The notes under the pieces are model-generated. The model ran no database searches. It worked only from the letters and a program-made list of their open reading frames with translations, and was not told the DNA's origin. 5,638 bases of DNA, taken from contig JAPOIC010000142.1 in the NCBI GenBank assembly GCA_029979145.1, positions 1 to 5,638 on the forward strand, in the 5' to 3' direction. Each line of letters begins with the position of its first letter. Positions within the stretch are counted from its first letter, which is position 1. The position numbers and the translations under genes are program-made. Source of the stretch: Opitutaceae bacterium. Its GTDB lineage: Bacteria > Verrucomicrobiota > Verrucomicrobiia > Opitutales > Opitutaceae. This document shows positions 1 through 5,569 of the stretch, one piece after another.

Positions 1-15
1 GCGACCGGGAGTCGT

Positions 16-29
16 GCCCCGGCCGGGGC
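16..29. repeat. 14-bp perfect palindrome
   Basis: GCCCCGGCCGGGGC reads the same on both strands. It lies close to the left window edge in very GC-rich sequence, so chance is a real possibility. No T-run follows on either strand, so a terminator role is not supported. Confidence 0.5.
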
Positions 30-62
30 GGCGGGGTGCGATACAATCTGTGGGTGAGCGTT

Positions 63-89
63 CGGCGTCGGGCCAGCCCCGGGACGCCG
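63..89. repeat. Inverted repeat, 7-bp arms
   Basis: CGGCGTC at 63-69 pairs with GACGCCG at 83-89 around a 13-nt loop. GGG at 70-72 can pair further with Cs inside that loop. There is no adjacent T-run. It could be structured RNA or the end of an element, and nothing visible decides which. Confidence 0.4.
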
Positions 90-127
90 GCTTCGGGTGA
101 GACGACAAGGGAGTGTTCGGGAATGGC

Positions 128-223
128 CTACCGGTTTCTGCTCCAGGTGCCCGAGACGATGGCGCCTTCCTTCAGCTTATCGAAGGAAGACTGCTCGAGC
201 AGTTCTTGCATGACTGAACTCAT
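128..223 (-). pseudogene. Truncated ribosomal protein S1 N-terminus (rpsA fragment)
   Basis: An ATG at 223-221 opens a 31-codon frame ending in TAG at 130-128. It begins MSSVMQELLEQSSFDKLK and continues EGAIVSGT, then ends WSRNR. The first 26 residues match my memory of bacterial S1 proteins: a short N-terminal helix that docks on S2, then the start of the first S1/OB repeat, where a GxIVxGTV motif leads into the first beta strands. A full S1 is roughly 400-600 residues; here resemblance stops after the GT near position 145. I translated the two other minus frames past that point and found no S1-like sequence, so a single frameshift does not explain it. The gene sits just after a candidate terminator and has its own leader, as an independent rpsA would. 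S1 is normally essential, so an intact copy must exist elsewhere or the join is artificial. No Shine-Dalgarno is visible. The alternative is a genuine 31-residue peptide gene. Confidence 0.6.
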
Positions 224-353
224 ATGCGTGGTCCATCAGGGCGAACCCTTGCTCCGCGGGCCCGGCTGACGGGATTGGCCCCGCCGAGGCGGGACCGGTT
301 GGTTGACTGTTGACTGACTTGGAGGCCGGCGGGGGCACCGCGACGACGCCGGC
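224..353 (-). promoter_or_regulatory. Structured leader upstream of the S1-like start
   Basis: The minus-strand RNA before the ATG can form three hairpins. The first is GCCGGCG at 325-331 with CGCCGGC at 347-353, with a 15-nt loop. The second is an 8-bp stem between 289-296 and 277-284 with a CTCG loop. It contains one G-U pair that would be a C-A mismatch in the plus-strand transcript, so it fits the minus strand better. The third is a short AGGG/CCCT stem at 238-249 around TTCG. Between the first two lies an A-rich stretch carrying GTCAGTCAACAGTCAACC. No AGGAGG-like site precedes the start. The E. coli rpsA initiation region is likewise multi-hairpin, lacks a good Shine-Dalgarno and is repressed by S1. 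Equivalence here is inference. Confidence 0.4.
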
Positions 354-356
354 TGA

Positions 357-383
357 ACCGTAGAAAATGTCGCGAACGGTCAA
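357..383 (-). promoter_or_regulatory. Weak candidate promoter for the S1-like gene
   Basis: On the minus strand TTGACC (383-378) is a good -35 match. The best -10 is TACGGT (362-357) at a short 15-nt spacing, matching the consensus at only half its positions. The location, between the candidate terminator and the structured leader, is right for a promoter. The sequence support is weak, and the -35 abuts the terminator's T-run. Confidence 0.25.
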
Positions 384-408
384 AACGCCCGTTTTTCTTC
401 CCGCGGGC
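382..408 (-). terminator. Candidate intrinsic terminator of the hisG-aguB-aguA-lipoprotein unit
   Basis: On the minus strand, about 13 nt after the lipoprotein stop, GCCCG (408-404) pairs with CGGGC (391-387) across a 12-nt loop. A G and then TTTT (385-382) follow. The stem is short and the T-run has only four residues, so this would be a modest terminator. CCCGCGGG at 400-407 is itself self-complementary and offers an alternative fold. Position right behind the last gene of the cluster is the main support. Confidence 0.4.
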
Positions 409-421
409 AAGCGCAAACTTC

Positions 422-874
422 CTAGTTTTCCGGCGTTTGCAGCAGTCGCTCCGTCTCGCGAAAAAGCACGTCGTAGAGCGGACTGGCCTTGAGTGGCGTC
501 CGCGTTCCGTAGCCCCCGGCCCCGGTAAAGGCGTCCTCGACGATCTCGGCCATCCACACCTCCATCACCGTGCCGCCGTCCAAAGTGGACTCCAACCGCA
601 CCTTCACACTGACCTGGCTGGCCCCGCGCAACTGGGCATCCGCCCGCACGGCGTTGACCGCCTCAATCGTGCCCCGCGCCGCACTGGCCCGAGTCACCTT
701 AAATCCCATGAATACCAATGCATTGCGGGCCAACGCATGCACGCGCTCCAGCGAAGCCTCATACTCTTGGCGTTGGGGTTCAGCCGGCTTGAAACGTTCC
801 CCCAGCCCGCCGGTGTTCTCGCACCCGGCCAAAGCCAGCAGCGCACACGCGAAAAATGAGACAACGCGGCGCAT
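422..874 (-). CDS. Small putative lipoprotein of unknown function
   Basis: This encodes 150 residues. The N-terminus is a lipoprotein signal: MRR, a hydrophobic stretch at about 4-16, and the lipobox LAGC at 15-18, so Cys18 should be lipidated and the protein membrane-anchored facing outward. After a linker, residues about 36-115 alternate helix and strand (a helix around 37-55, then GFKVTRA, GTIEAV, VSVKVRLES and TVMEVWMAEI). A C-terminal segment holds a GAGGYGTR loop and a helix at 132-147. The pattern of one helix, then 'GFKV', 'GTIEA' and two amphipathic strands recalls small DUF3568-type lipoproteins, but this is an impression only. Its ATG lies 6 nt after the aguA stop, making it the last gene of the cluster and presumably co-transcribed. 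No Shine-Dalgarno is visible. Its link to polyamine or histidine metabolism is not evident from sequence. Confidence 0.8.
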   Translation of the reverse strand: MRRVVSFFACALLALAGCENTGGLGERFKPAEPQRQEYEASLERVHALARNALVFMGFKVTRASAARGTIEAVNAVRADAQLRGASQVSVKVRLESTLDGGTVMEVWMAEIVEDAFTGAGGYGTRTPLKASPLYDVLFRETERLLQTPEN

Positions 875-880
875 GGCGAA

Positions 881-1930
881 TCAAGCCGGCTGCTGCTGCG
901 AGAGGCAGTGCAAGGTGCCCAGGCCCCAGATCAGGTGGTAGCAGTCGATCCCGATAATCTCCCGGTCCGGGAAGCAGGCGGCGATGATTTTCCGCGCCTC
1001 GGTGTCGCGCCGGGGTTGACGGAACTGCGGAACGAGCACCGCACCGTTGATGATCAGGAAATTGGCGTAGCTGGCCGGGACCTGCTGCCCCTGGAAGCCA
1101 AAGGGCTTGGGCATCGGCAGGGTTACTATGTCGAAGGGTTTTCCCGCCGGGGTGCGAAACGCGCGCAATCGCGCCAAATTCTCCTCCAAAATCTTATGAT
1201 TGGGATCCCGCCTGTTGGACTCCACGCACGTGATGAAGCAGTCGGGCTTGTAGAATCGCGTGATGTCGTCGATGTGGCCGTCGGTATCGTCGCCGATGAT
1301 GCCGTCGCCAACCCACAGGATCTTGGTCACGCCCAGATAGTCCTTCAGGTTGCGCTCGATCTGCGCCTTCGTGAGGTGCGGGTTGCGATTCGGGTTGAGC
1401 AGGCACTGCACGCTGGTCAGCAACAAGCCCCGGCCGTTGACCTCGATCGAACCGCCCTCGAGGACCATATCGTTGACGAAGCGGCGCAGGTTTAGTTTCC
1501 GGGCGATGCTGGGCGGAATCTCGTTGTCGAGATCGTAAGGAGGATATTTTCCACCCCAGGCATTGTGCACCCAGTCGGTCAGCGCGACTTCACCGGTCTT
1601 CCGATGGCGCACGAAAATTGGACCGTGGTCACGGCACCAGGCGTCGTTTGTCGGGTGATCACAAAACGTGACCTTCGTCATGTCCGCCCCAGCCTTGGCG
1701 CAGAGGCGTTTGGCGCGCGGTTGCAGGGCGGCGGCGCAGTTAATGCGCACGTCCTCAAACCGGCTGATCTGATGCACGATCTCCGCAAACGCGTACGGCA
1801 CCGGCCGGAACTGGCCGGGCCAGGACTTGCGGTTGTGCGGCCAGGACAGCCAAACGGCGGATTGCGGCTCCCATTCCGCCGGCATGCGGAAACCGAGGGC
1901 CGCCGGCGTAGACTCGGCGCGTTTGGCCAT
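881..1930 (-). CDS. aguA: Agmatine deiminase
   Basis: At 349 residues this is the usual length for the family (peptidyl-arginine-deiminase-like fold, cytoplasmic). It hydrolyses agmatine to N-carbamoylputrescine and ammonia. Visible motifs, in order, are MPAEWEPQSAVWLSWPH at 16-32, NDAWCRDHGP at 95-104, WGGKY at 125-129, LEGGSIEVNG at 157-166, DTDGHIDDITRF at 215-226 with the likely catalytic His219, and LHCLSQQQP at 340-348 with the likely nucleophile Cys342. The segment before that cysteine reads GLGTLHC rather than the common GGGNIHC, a local departure that leaves the catalytic Cys in place. The start ATG is 1 nt after the aguB stop, and the protein aligns with the family from there. The next step's enzyme, AguB, is the adjacent upstream gene, which strongly supports the assignment over other deiminases. 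No arginine decarboxylase is present in the window, so agmatine must come from elsewhere. Confidence 0.93.
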   Translation of the reverse strand: MAKRAESTPAALGFRMPAEWEPQSAVWLSWPHNRKSWPGQFRPVPYAFAEIVHQISRFEDVRINCAAALQPRAKRLCAKAGADMTKVTFCDHPTNDAWCRDHGPIFVRHRKTGEVALTDWVHNAWGGKYPPYDLDNEIPPSIARKLNLRRFVNDMVLEGGSIEVNGRGLLLTSVQCLLNPNRNPHLTKAQIERNLKDYLGVTKILWVGDGIIGDDTDGHIDDITRFYKPDCFITCVESNRRDPNHKILEENLARLRAFRTPAGKPFDIVTLPMPKPFGFQGQQVPASYANFLIINGAVLVPQFRQPRRDTEARKIIAACFPDREIIGIDCYHLIWGLGTLHCLSQQQPA

Positions 1931-1931
1931 G

Positions 1932-2807
1932 TCAGTCGCGAAAGCGCTTCGTGAGGTCCCCGTAGGCGTCGATCCGGCGATCGCGCAGGAACGGCCAGTG
2001 CGTGCGGGTCACGTCCACCGTATCGAGTTCGATGGGCACGAGCAGGATTTGCTCCTCGTCGACGCTGGCCTTGGCCAGAATCTGACCGCTGGTGCCGGCC
2101 ACGAAGCTTTGCCCCCAGAACTCAATGCCGTCGCCGCCAATCGGCGTCTCGCGGCCGATGCGATTGACCGCGGCCACGTAGCAGCCGTTGGCGACCGCGT
2201 GGCTGCGCTGGATCACTTCCCACGCGCCGTGCTGATTCGTGCCATACTCGGCCTTCTCGGACGGGTGCCAGCCGATGGCGGTCGGGTAAAACAGAATTTC
2301 GGCTCCCTGCATCGCGGTGAGGCGCGCACCCTCGGGATACCATTGGTCCCAGCACACGAGCACGCCGATGCGGCCGAACTTCGTGTCCCACGCCTTGAAT
2401 CCCGTGTCGCCGGGCGTGAAGTAGAACTTCTCGTAGTAAAGCGGATCATCCGGAATGTGCATCTTCCGGTAAATGCCGAGCAGCTTGCCGTCGGCATCAA
2501 TGATTACGGCGGTGTTGTGGTAGAGGCCGGCGGTGCGCTTTTCAAAGAGCGAGGCGACGATCACCACGCCGTATTTCTTGGCGAGCTTCTGGAACGCGTC
2601 GGTGCTCGGGCCGGGGATGGACTCAGCGAGCTTAAAGTTCGCGTGGTCCTCGTTCTGGCAGAAATACTGCGAGCGGAAGAGCTCCTGCGTGCAGATGATC
2701 TGCGCGCCCTGCTTCGCCGCTTTTTCGGCGAGCACGAGGGCCTTCTTCAGGTTGGCCGCGGGCGTGGCCGTGCAGGCGTGCTGGAGGAGTCCGAGAGTGA
2801 CCTTCAT
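1932..2807 (-). CDS. aguB: N-carbamoylputrescine amidase
   Basis: This is a 291-residue nitrilase-superfamily amidohydrolase of typical full length. It hydrolyses N-carbamoylputrescine to putrescine, CO2 and ammonia in the cytoplasm. The Glu-Lys-Cys triad is visible: Glu42 in CTQELF, Lys115 in YRKMHIPDD and Cys152 in VCWDQWYPEG. Other family features are PTAIGWHP at 175-182, the segment around RSHAVANGCYVAAVNRIG at 201-218, and GQSFVAGTSGQIL at 232-244. The C-terminal RTHWPFLRDRRIDAYGDLTK is characteristic of the carbamoylputrescine type. The start ATG lies 5 nt after the hisG stop and the stop TGA 1 nt before the aguA ATG, indicating translational coupling. No Shine-Dalgarno precedes it. Pairing with AguA settles the substrate better than the nitrilase fold alone would. 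Confidence 0.93.
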   Translation of the reverse strand: MKVTLGLLQHACTATPAANLKKALVLAEKAAKQGAQIICTQELFRSQYFCQNEDHANFKLAESIPGPSTDAFQKLAKKYGVVIVASLFEKRTAGLYHNTAVIIDADGKLLGIYRKMHIPDDPLYYEKFYFTPGDTGFKAWDTKFGRIGVLVCWDQWYPEGARLTAMQGAEILFYPTAIGWHPSEKAEYGTNQHGAWEVIQRSHAVANGCYVAAVNRIGRETPIGGDGIEFWGQSFVAGTSGQILAKASVDEEQILLVPIELDTVDVTRTHWPFLRDRRIDAYGDLTKRFRD

Positions 2808-2812
2808 GGGAA

Positions 2813-3697
2813 TCAGTAGACGACTTTGTTCAGAGGATACTCCACGATGCCCTCGGCACCGAGCGACTTCAACTGCGGGATGATTTCCCGCACCACGCGC
2901 TCGTCGATGATCGTTTCGAGCGCCACCCAGTCCGGATTGCTGAGGGGCGCCACCGTCGGGTTGCGCAGGGACGGCATCGCGCCAATGATCTGCTCCACCG
3001 AGTCCTTGCGGATGTTGAGTTTGAGGCCGACCTTAGACTCGGCCTCGAGGGCCGAACGCAGCAGGAGCGCGATCGTCTCGATTTTCCGGCGTTTGGCGGG
3101 ATTCGCCCAGCTGTCCTTGTTGGCAATGAACTTCGTGTTGGTCTCAAGCAGGGTGTCGATGATGCGAAGCTTGTTCGCCCGGATTGAGTTACCCGTCTCG
3201 GTGATGTCGACAATGGCATCCACCAAGTCCGGCACCTTCACTTCGGTGGCGCCCCAGGAGAACTCCACCTCCACGTCGATCTTCTTGTCAGCAAAATAGC
3301 GCTTCACGGTGCCGACCAATTCGGTCGCCACGCGCTTGCCCGCCAGTTGTTCGGGTTTGGTGATGTCGGACGACTCGGGCACGCACAGCACCCAGCGCGA
3401 CTTGAGGGTCGAGGCCCGGCTGTAGATCAGGTCGCAGACCTCAACCACGTCGGACTCGTTTTCCTTCACCCAGTCATGTCCGGTGAGGCCGCAATCAAAG
3501 AAGCCATGCTCGACATAGCGGCTGACTTCCTGCGCTCGCACAAAGCGTCCGTCGAGATCCGGGTCATCGATGGAGGGTTTGTAAGAACGCGAGCTCGTGT
3601 TGATACGCCACCCTGCCTTTTGGAACAGGGTTTTAGTGGCTTCCTCGAGACTGCCTTTCGGCAACCCGAGCATCAGGATGGGCTTGCGGTCGGACAC
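2813..3697 (-). CDS. hisG: ATP phosphoribosyltransferase, long form
   Basis: HisG joins ATP and PRPP to make phosphoribosyl-ATP, the committed and feedback-regulated step of histidine synthesis. From the chosen start it has 294 residues, fitting the long form that carries its own C-terminal histidine-binding domain (about 220-294) and needs no HisZ. Visible signatures are LGLPKGSLEEAT near 10-21, FVRAQEVSRYVEHGFFDCGLTG at 52-73 (here only described, key residues R54, E57 and G70-G73), and the PRPP-binding loop VDITETGNSIRANKL at 163-177. The start is uncertain. GTG at 3697 gives the family-like MSDRKPIL. GTG at 3712 adds five residues and has AAGGAG 11 nt upstream. An in-frame ATG at 3844 would add a basic, low-complexity tail unlike HisG. 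It heads the cluster, with aguB 5 nt downstream. No histidine-rich leader peptide is visible upstream. Confidence 0.93.
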   Translation of the reverse strand: MSDRKPILMLGLPKGSLEEATKTLFQKAGWRINTSSRSYKPSIDDPDLDGRFVRAQEVSRYVEHGFFDCGLTGHDWVKENESDVVEVCDLIYSRASTLKSRWVLCVPESSDITKPEQLAGKRVATELVGTVKRYFADKKIDVEVEFSWGATEVKVPDLVDAIVDITETGNSIRANKLRIIDTLLETNTKFIANKDSWANPAKRRKIETIALLLRSALEAESKVGLKLNIRKDSVEQIIGAMPSLRNPTVAPLSNPDWVALETIIDERVVREIIPQLKSLGAEGIVEYPLNKVVY

Positions 3698-3904
3698 GGG
3701 GCCAAAGCACACGCGGCCCGCCGCTCCTTCAAGGAAATTCGCGGTCGCGGCCCGGCCCGCGGCGTCACGTTTGCGCGACTTCCGCCGCCGCCGATTTCTC
3801 GACCGCGTCCAGGCCCGCGCGCTCCCCCAACCCTTTGTCATCAAACCAGACGCGCCGTGCAGGTTGTTTTTGACAATCCCGCCGGTGCCGGTTGTCTGAG
3901 GTCG
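3698..3904. promoter_or_regulatory. Divergent region between hisG and the response regulator
   Basis: This 207-bp stretch should contain promoters for both directions. On the plus strand a perfect TTGACA lies at 3870-3875. The downstream -10 position holds only TTGTCT or TGTCTG (around 3892-3898), a poor match and very close to the TTG start, so a transcript from it would be nearly leaderless. On the minus strand I see no convincing promoter for hisG. AAGGAG (3729-3724) could be a ribosome site for a GTG at 3712. I see no His-codon run of an attenuator, nor a T-rich terminator. Control of either gene by the adjacent regulator is possible but not shown. Confidence 0.35.
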
Positions 3905-4675
3905 TTGTCCGCCCCTGAAAAGCCCACGAGTCAGGAAGGCAAGCCTTTGATCCTAGTGGTCGAGGATGAGGTGGAGCTTGCGAATCTCATCTCGCAGCAC
4001 CTCGAGGCCGCGGGGATGCAGACCCAAGTCTGCCACCGCGCCGCGCACGCGATGAGTTTCCTGCAGCGCAATTTTGCCAACCTCGTGCTGCTCGACATCG
4101 GGCTGCCCGACCAGACCGGCTTCGCCCTGCTGGACGACCTGGCTGATAAGGACCTGACCATCCCCACCATTTTCCTCACGGGCAACGACGAGGAAGCGAG
4201 CAAGGTCCGCGCCCTCAACATGGGCGGCGACGACTATGTCACCAAGCCCTTCAGCTTTCCCGAGCTCATCGCCCGCATCGGCGCTGTCCTCCGCCGCGCC
4301 GAGGTCAGCCGTGATCTCAATCTCACGAAGAACGTTCGCGTCACTGACGAGCCGTTTGAGTTTTGCGGTGCCAGCATCAATCCCGAGCGCCTGGAAATCA
4401 CGTTCCCCGGCGACAATGCCGAAAAGATCGGACGCAAGGAGCTGGGCATCCTCACGCACCTCAACGCCAACCCGGGCGTCGTCATCACGCGCAAAGCTTT
4501 GATCCACTCCGTCTGGGGCGTGTATGCCGACATCCGCAGTCGCTCGCTCGACCAATACGTCGTCAAGGTCCGCGACCTCTACAAGAAGCACGGGCTCAGC
4601 CTCGACGCCTTTCGCACCGTGCACGGCATCGGCTACATATTCGATCCCAAGGGTATCTCGGCCGAGGGCCGCTAA
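3905..4675 (+). CDS. OmpR/PhoB-family response regulator
   Basis: This is a DNA-binding two-component regulator of 256 residues from the chosen TTG start. The receiver domain spans about 14-130: acidic pair Glu20-Asp21 in LVVEDE, phospho-acceptor Asp64 in LLDIGLPDQTG, switch Thr92 in FLTGND and Lys114 in DYVTKPFSFPEL. A linker follows, then a winged-helix Trans_reg_C domain at about 150-247: IGRKELGILTHLNANPG, ITRKALIHSVWG, the recognition-helix region SRSLDQYVVKVRDLYKK (212-228) and the wing TVHGIGYIFD. TTG at 3905 puts the receiver domain 13 residues in and has GAGG just upstream, but only 3 nt away. GTG at 3857 is the alternative. The frame stays open far upstream, but that part is antisense to hisG and not receiver-like. 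No histidine kinase is encoded nearby, so it is an orphan within this window. Its stop codon overlaps that of the convergent nuclease gene. Confidence 0.9.
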   Translation: MSAPEKPTSQEGKPLILVVEDEVELANLISQHLEAAGMQTQVCHRAAHAMSFLQRNFANLVLLDIGLPDQTGFALLDDLADKDLTIPTIFLTGNDEEASKVRALNMGGDDYVTKPFSFPELIARIGAVLRRAEVSRDLNLTKNVRVTDEPFEFCGASINPERLEITFPGDNAEKIGRKELGILTHLNANPGVVITRKALIHSVWGVYADIRSRSLDQYVVKVRDLYKKHGLSLDAFRTVHGIGYIFDPKGISAEGR

Positions 4676-5553
4676 AACAGCTCGGGCTGCGTGTAGCGTT
4701 TCCGCGCGTCGTTGAGCGTGGAGCGCATTTCCAACTCCTCCATCAACCGGAGCAGTTCCCCCACCTGAGGCTCGCCGCGCACCGCGTCGACCGTCGGCAA
4801 ACCGAGATCAAAGGTCGTGAGCCGCCGGTTCAGGCGTAACCGCTCGGCCGCCGCCGTCACCTGTTCGCGAAAGCGATCGGGTTTGAGCGTCCCCGCCTGC
4901 GCGATCACGCCTTCGAGCGAGCCGTGTTCCTGCAGCCACTTCGCCGCAGTCTTGGGCCCCACCCCGGCCAGCCCGGGAATGTTATCGGCCGTGTCGCCGA
5001 CCAGCGCCAGGTAGTCCGCGATTTGCACGGGCGTGACGCCAAATTTCTCCGCCACGCCGGCACTGTCCAGCACGCGCCAGCCCAGTTTCGGATTCGCGGT
5101 CGGCGGCGGCAGGAGAATCTTGATCCGGTCGTCGACGATCTGCGCGAAATCCTTGTCGGCGCTGACCACCAGCACTTCGTGACCTGCGTTTGCCAACGCC
5201 ACGGCTTGCGCCGCAAGGAGGTCGTCCGACTCCACGCCGTCCCGCTCCACGCCGACCAACCCCATTGCCCGCGTCAGCTGCTTGATCACCGGGATCTGCT
5301 GCTCCAGTGCCTCGGGGGGTTCCTGCCGCTGCGCCTTGTATTCCGGATGCAGCGCGAGCCGGTCCTGAGAACCGCCGAGGTCAAAAAACACCAGCGTCGC
5401 TGCCGGTTGCTGATCGTCCTCCAATCGCCACAGCGACTTCACCCAACCATGCAGCGCGCCGGTGGGAAACCCGTCGCTGCGGGTCAATTCCGGCATCCCG
5501 TAGAACGCGCGAAACGCCAGGTTGAAGCCGTCAACGAGCATCCATTTTGCCAT
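4672..5553 (-). CDS. Stand-alone 5'-3' exonuclease / flap endonuclease
   Basis: This has 293 residues, equal to the 5'-nuclease domain of DNA polymerase I without proofreading or polymerase domains. It would cut 5' flaps or RNA primers during replication and repair, using two metal ions. Acidic ligands are visible throughout: Asp8 in MLVDGFNLAFRAFYG, Asp58 in VFFD, Glu108, Asp110 and Asp111 in GVESDD, Asp133 and Asp135 in SADKDFAQIV, and Asp187 and Asp190 in LVGDTADNIPG. The YKAQR element at 72-76 belongs to the arch region, and the helix-three-turn-helix DNA-binding motif is GLAGVGPKTAAKWL at about 194-207. The ATG at 5553 gives MAKWMLVDG, the usual compact N-terminus. An in-frame TTG at 5568 would add five residues. 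The C-terminus ends RYTQPELF, close to a family-like end. Alternatives are an ExoIX/Xni-like paralogue or the sole separate 5' nuclease; the sequence cannot say which. Confidence 0.92.
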   Translation of the reverse strand: MAKWMLVDGFNLAFRAFYGMPELTRSDGFPTGALHGWVKSLWRLEDDQQPAATLVFFDLGGSQDRLALHPEYKAQRQEPPEALEQQIPVIKQLTRAMGLVGVERDGVESDDLLAAQAVALANAGHEVLVVSADKDFAQIVDDRIKILLPPPTANPKLGWRVLDSAGVAEKFGVTPVQIADYLALVGDTADNIPGLAGVGPKTAAKWLQEHGSLEGVIAQAGTLKPDRFREQVTAAAERLRLNRRLTTFDLGLPTVDAVRGEPQVGELLRLMEELEMRSTLNDARKRYTQPELF

Positions 5554-5569
5554 GATGCCCGAAGCCAAG

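Larger units (their letters stand above)
1..127. other. Left-edge segment with no recognisable gene
   Basis: No reading frame on either strand here gives a protein I recognise. On the minus strand it follows directly from a truncated S1-like reading frame, and none of the three minus frames resumes S1 sequence. It is very GC-rich and holds two inverted repeats, at 16-29 and 63-89. I looked for a tRNA, an insertion-sequence end and a promoter. The only hint is TACAAT at 43-48 on the plus strand, which resembles a -10 box but has no matching -35. It may belong to a mobile element or rearranged segment whose body lies outside the window. Confidence 0.5.

Noticed and set aside
95..125. tRNA-like T-arm (GTTCGGGAAT)
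   Set aside because: No acceptor, D or anticodon arm pairs around it.
36..269. Plus-strand 77-codon frame at the left edge
   Set aside because: It is antisense to the S1-like frame, has no ribosome site and resembles no known protein.
177..557. Minus-strand 126-codon frame across the leader
   Set aside because: It overlaps the lipoprotein 3' end, the terminator and the S1-like start in a different frame, and its translation is proline/alanine/glycine-rich with no motif.
908..1495. Plus-strand open frame opposite aguA
   Set aside because: It mirrors the well-supported agmatine deiminase and has no family-like motifs.
1827..2819. Long plus-strand open frame opposite aguB
   Set aside because: It is antisense to a clear amidase with its triad intact; long antisense frames are expected in GC-rich genes, and its translation shows no recognisable domain.
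3698..3844. 49-residue N-terminal extension of HisG from an upstream ATG
   Set aside because: The extension is arginine-rich low complexity unlike HisG, whose conserved sequence begins right after the GTG at 3697.
3347..3904. N-terminal extension of the response regulator
   Set aside because: The frame stays open but is antisense to hisG for most of its length and lacks any domain; the receiver domain begins after the TTG at 3905.
3698..3904. Histidine attenuator leader before hisG
   Set aside because: No short frame with a run of His codons and no terminator/antiterminator pair is visible.
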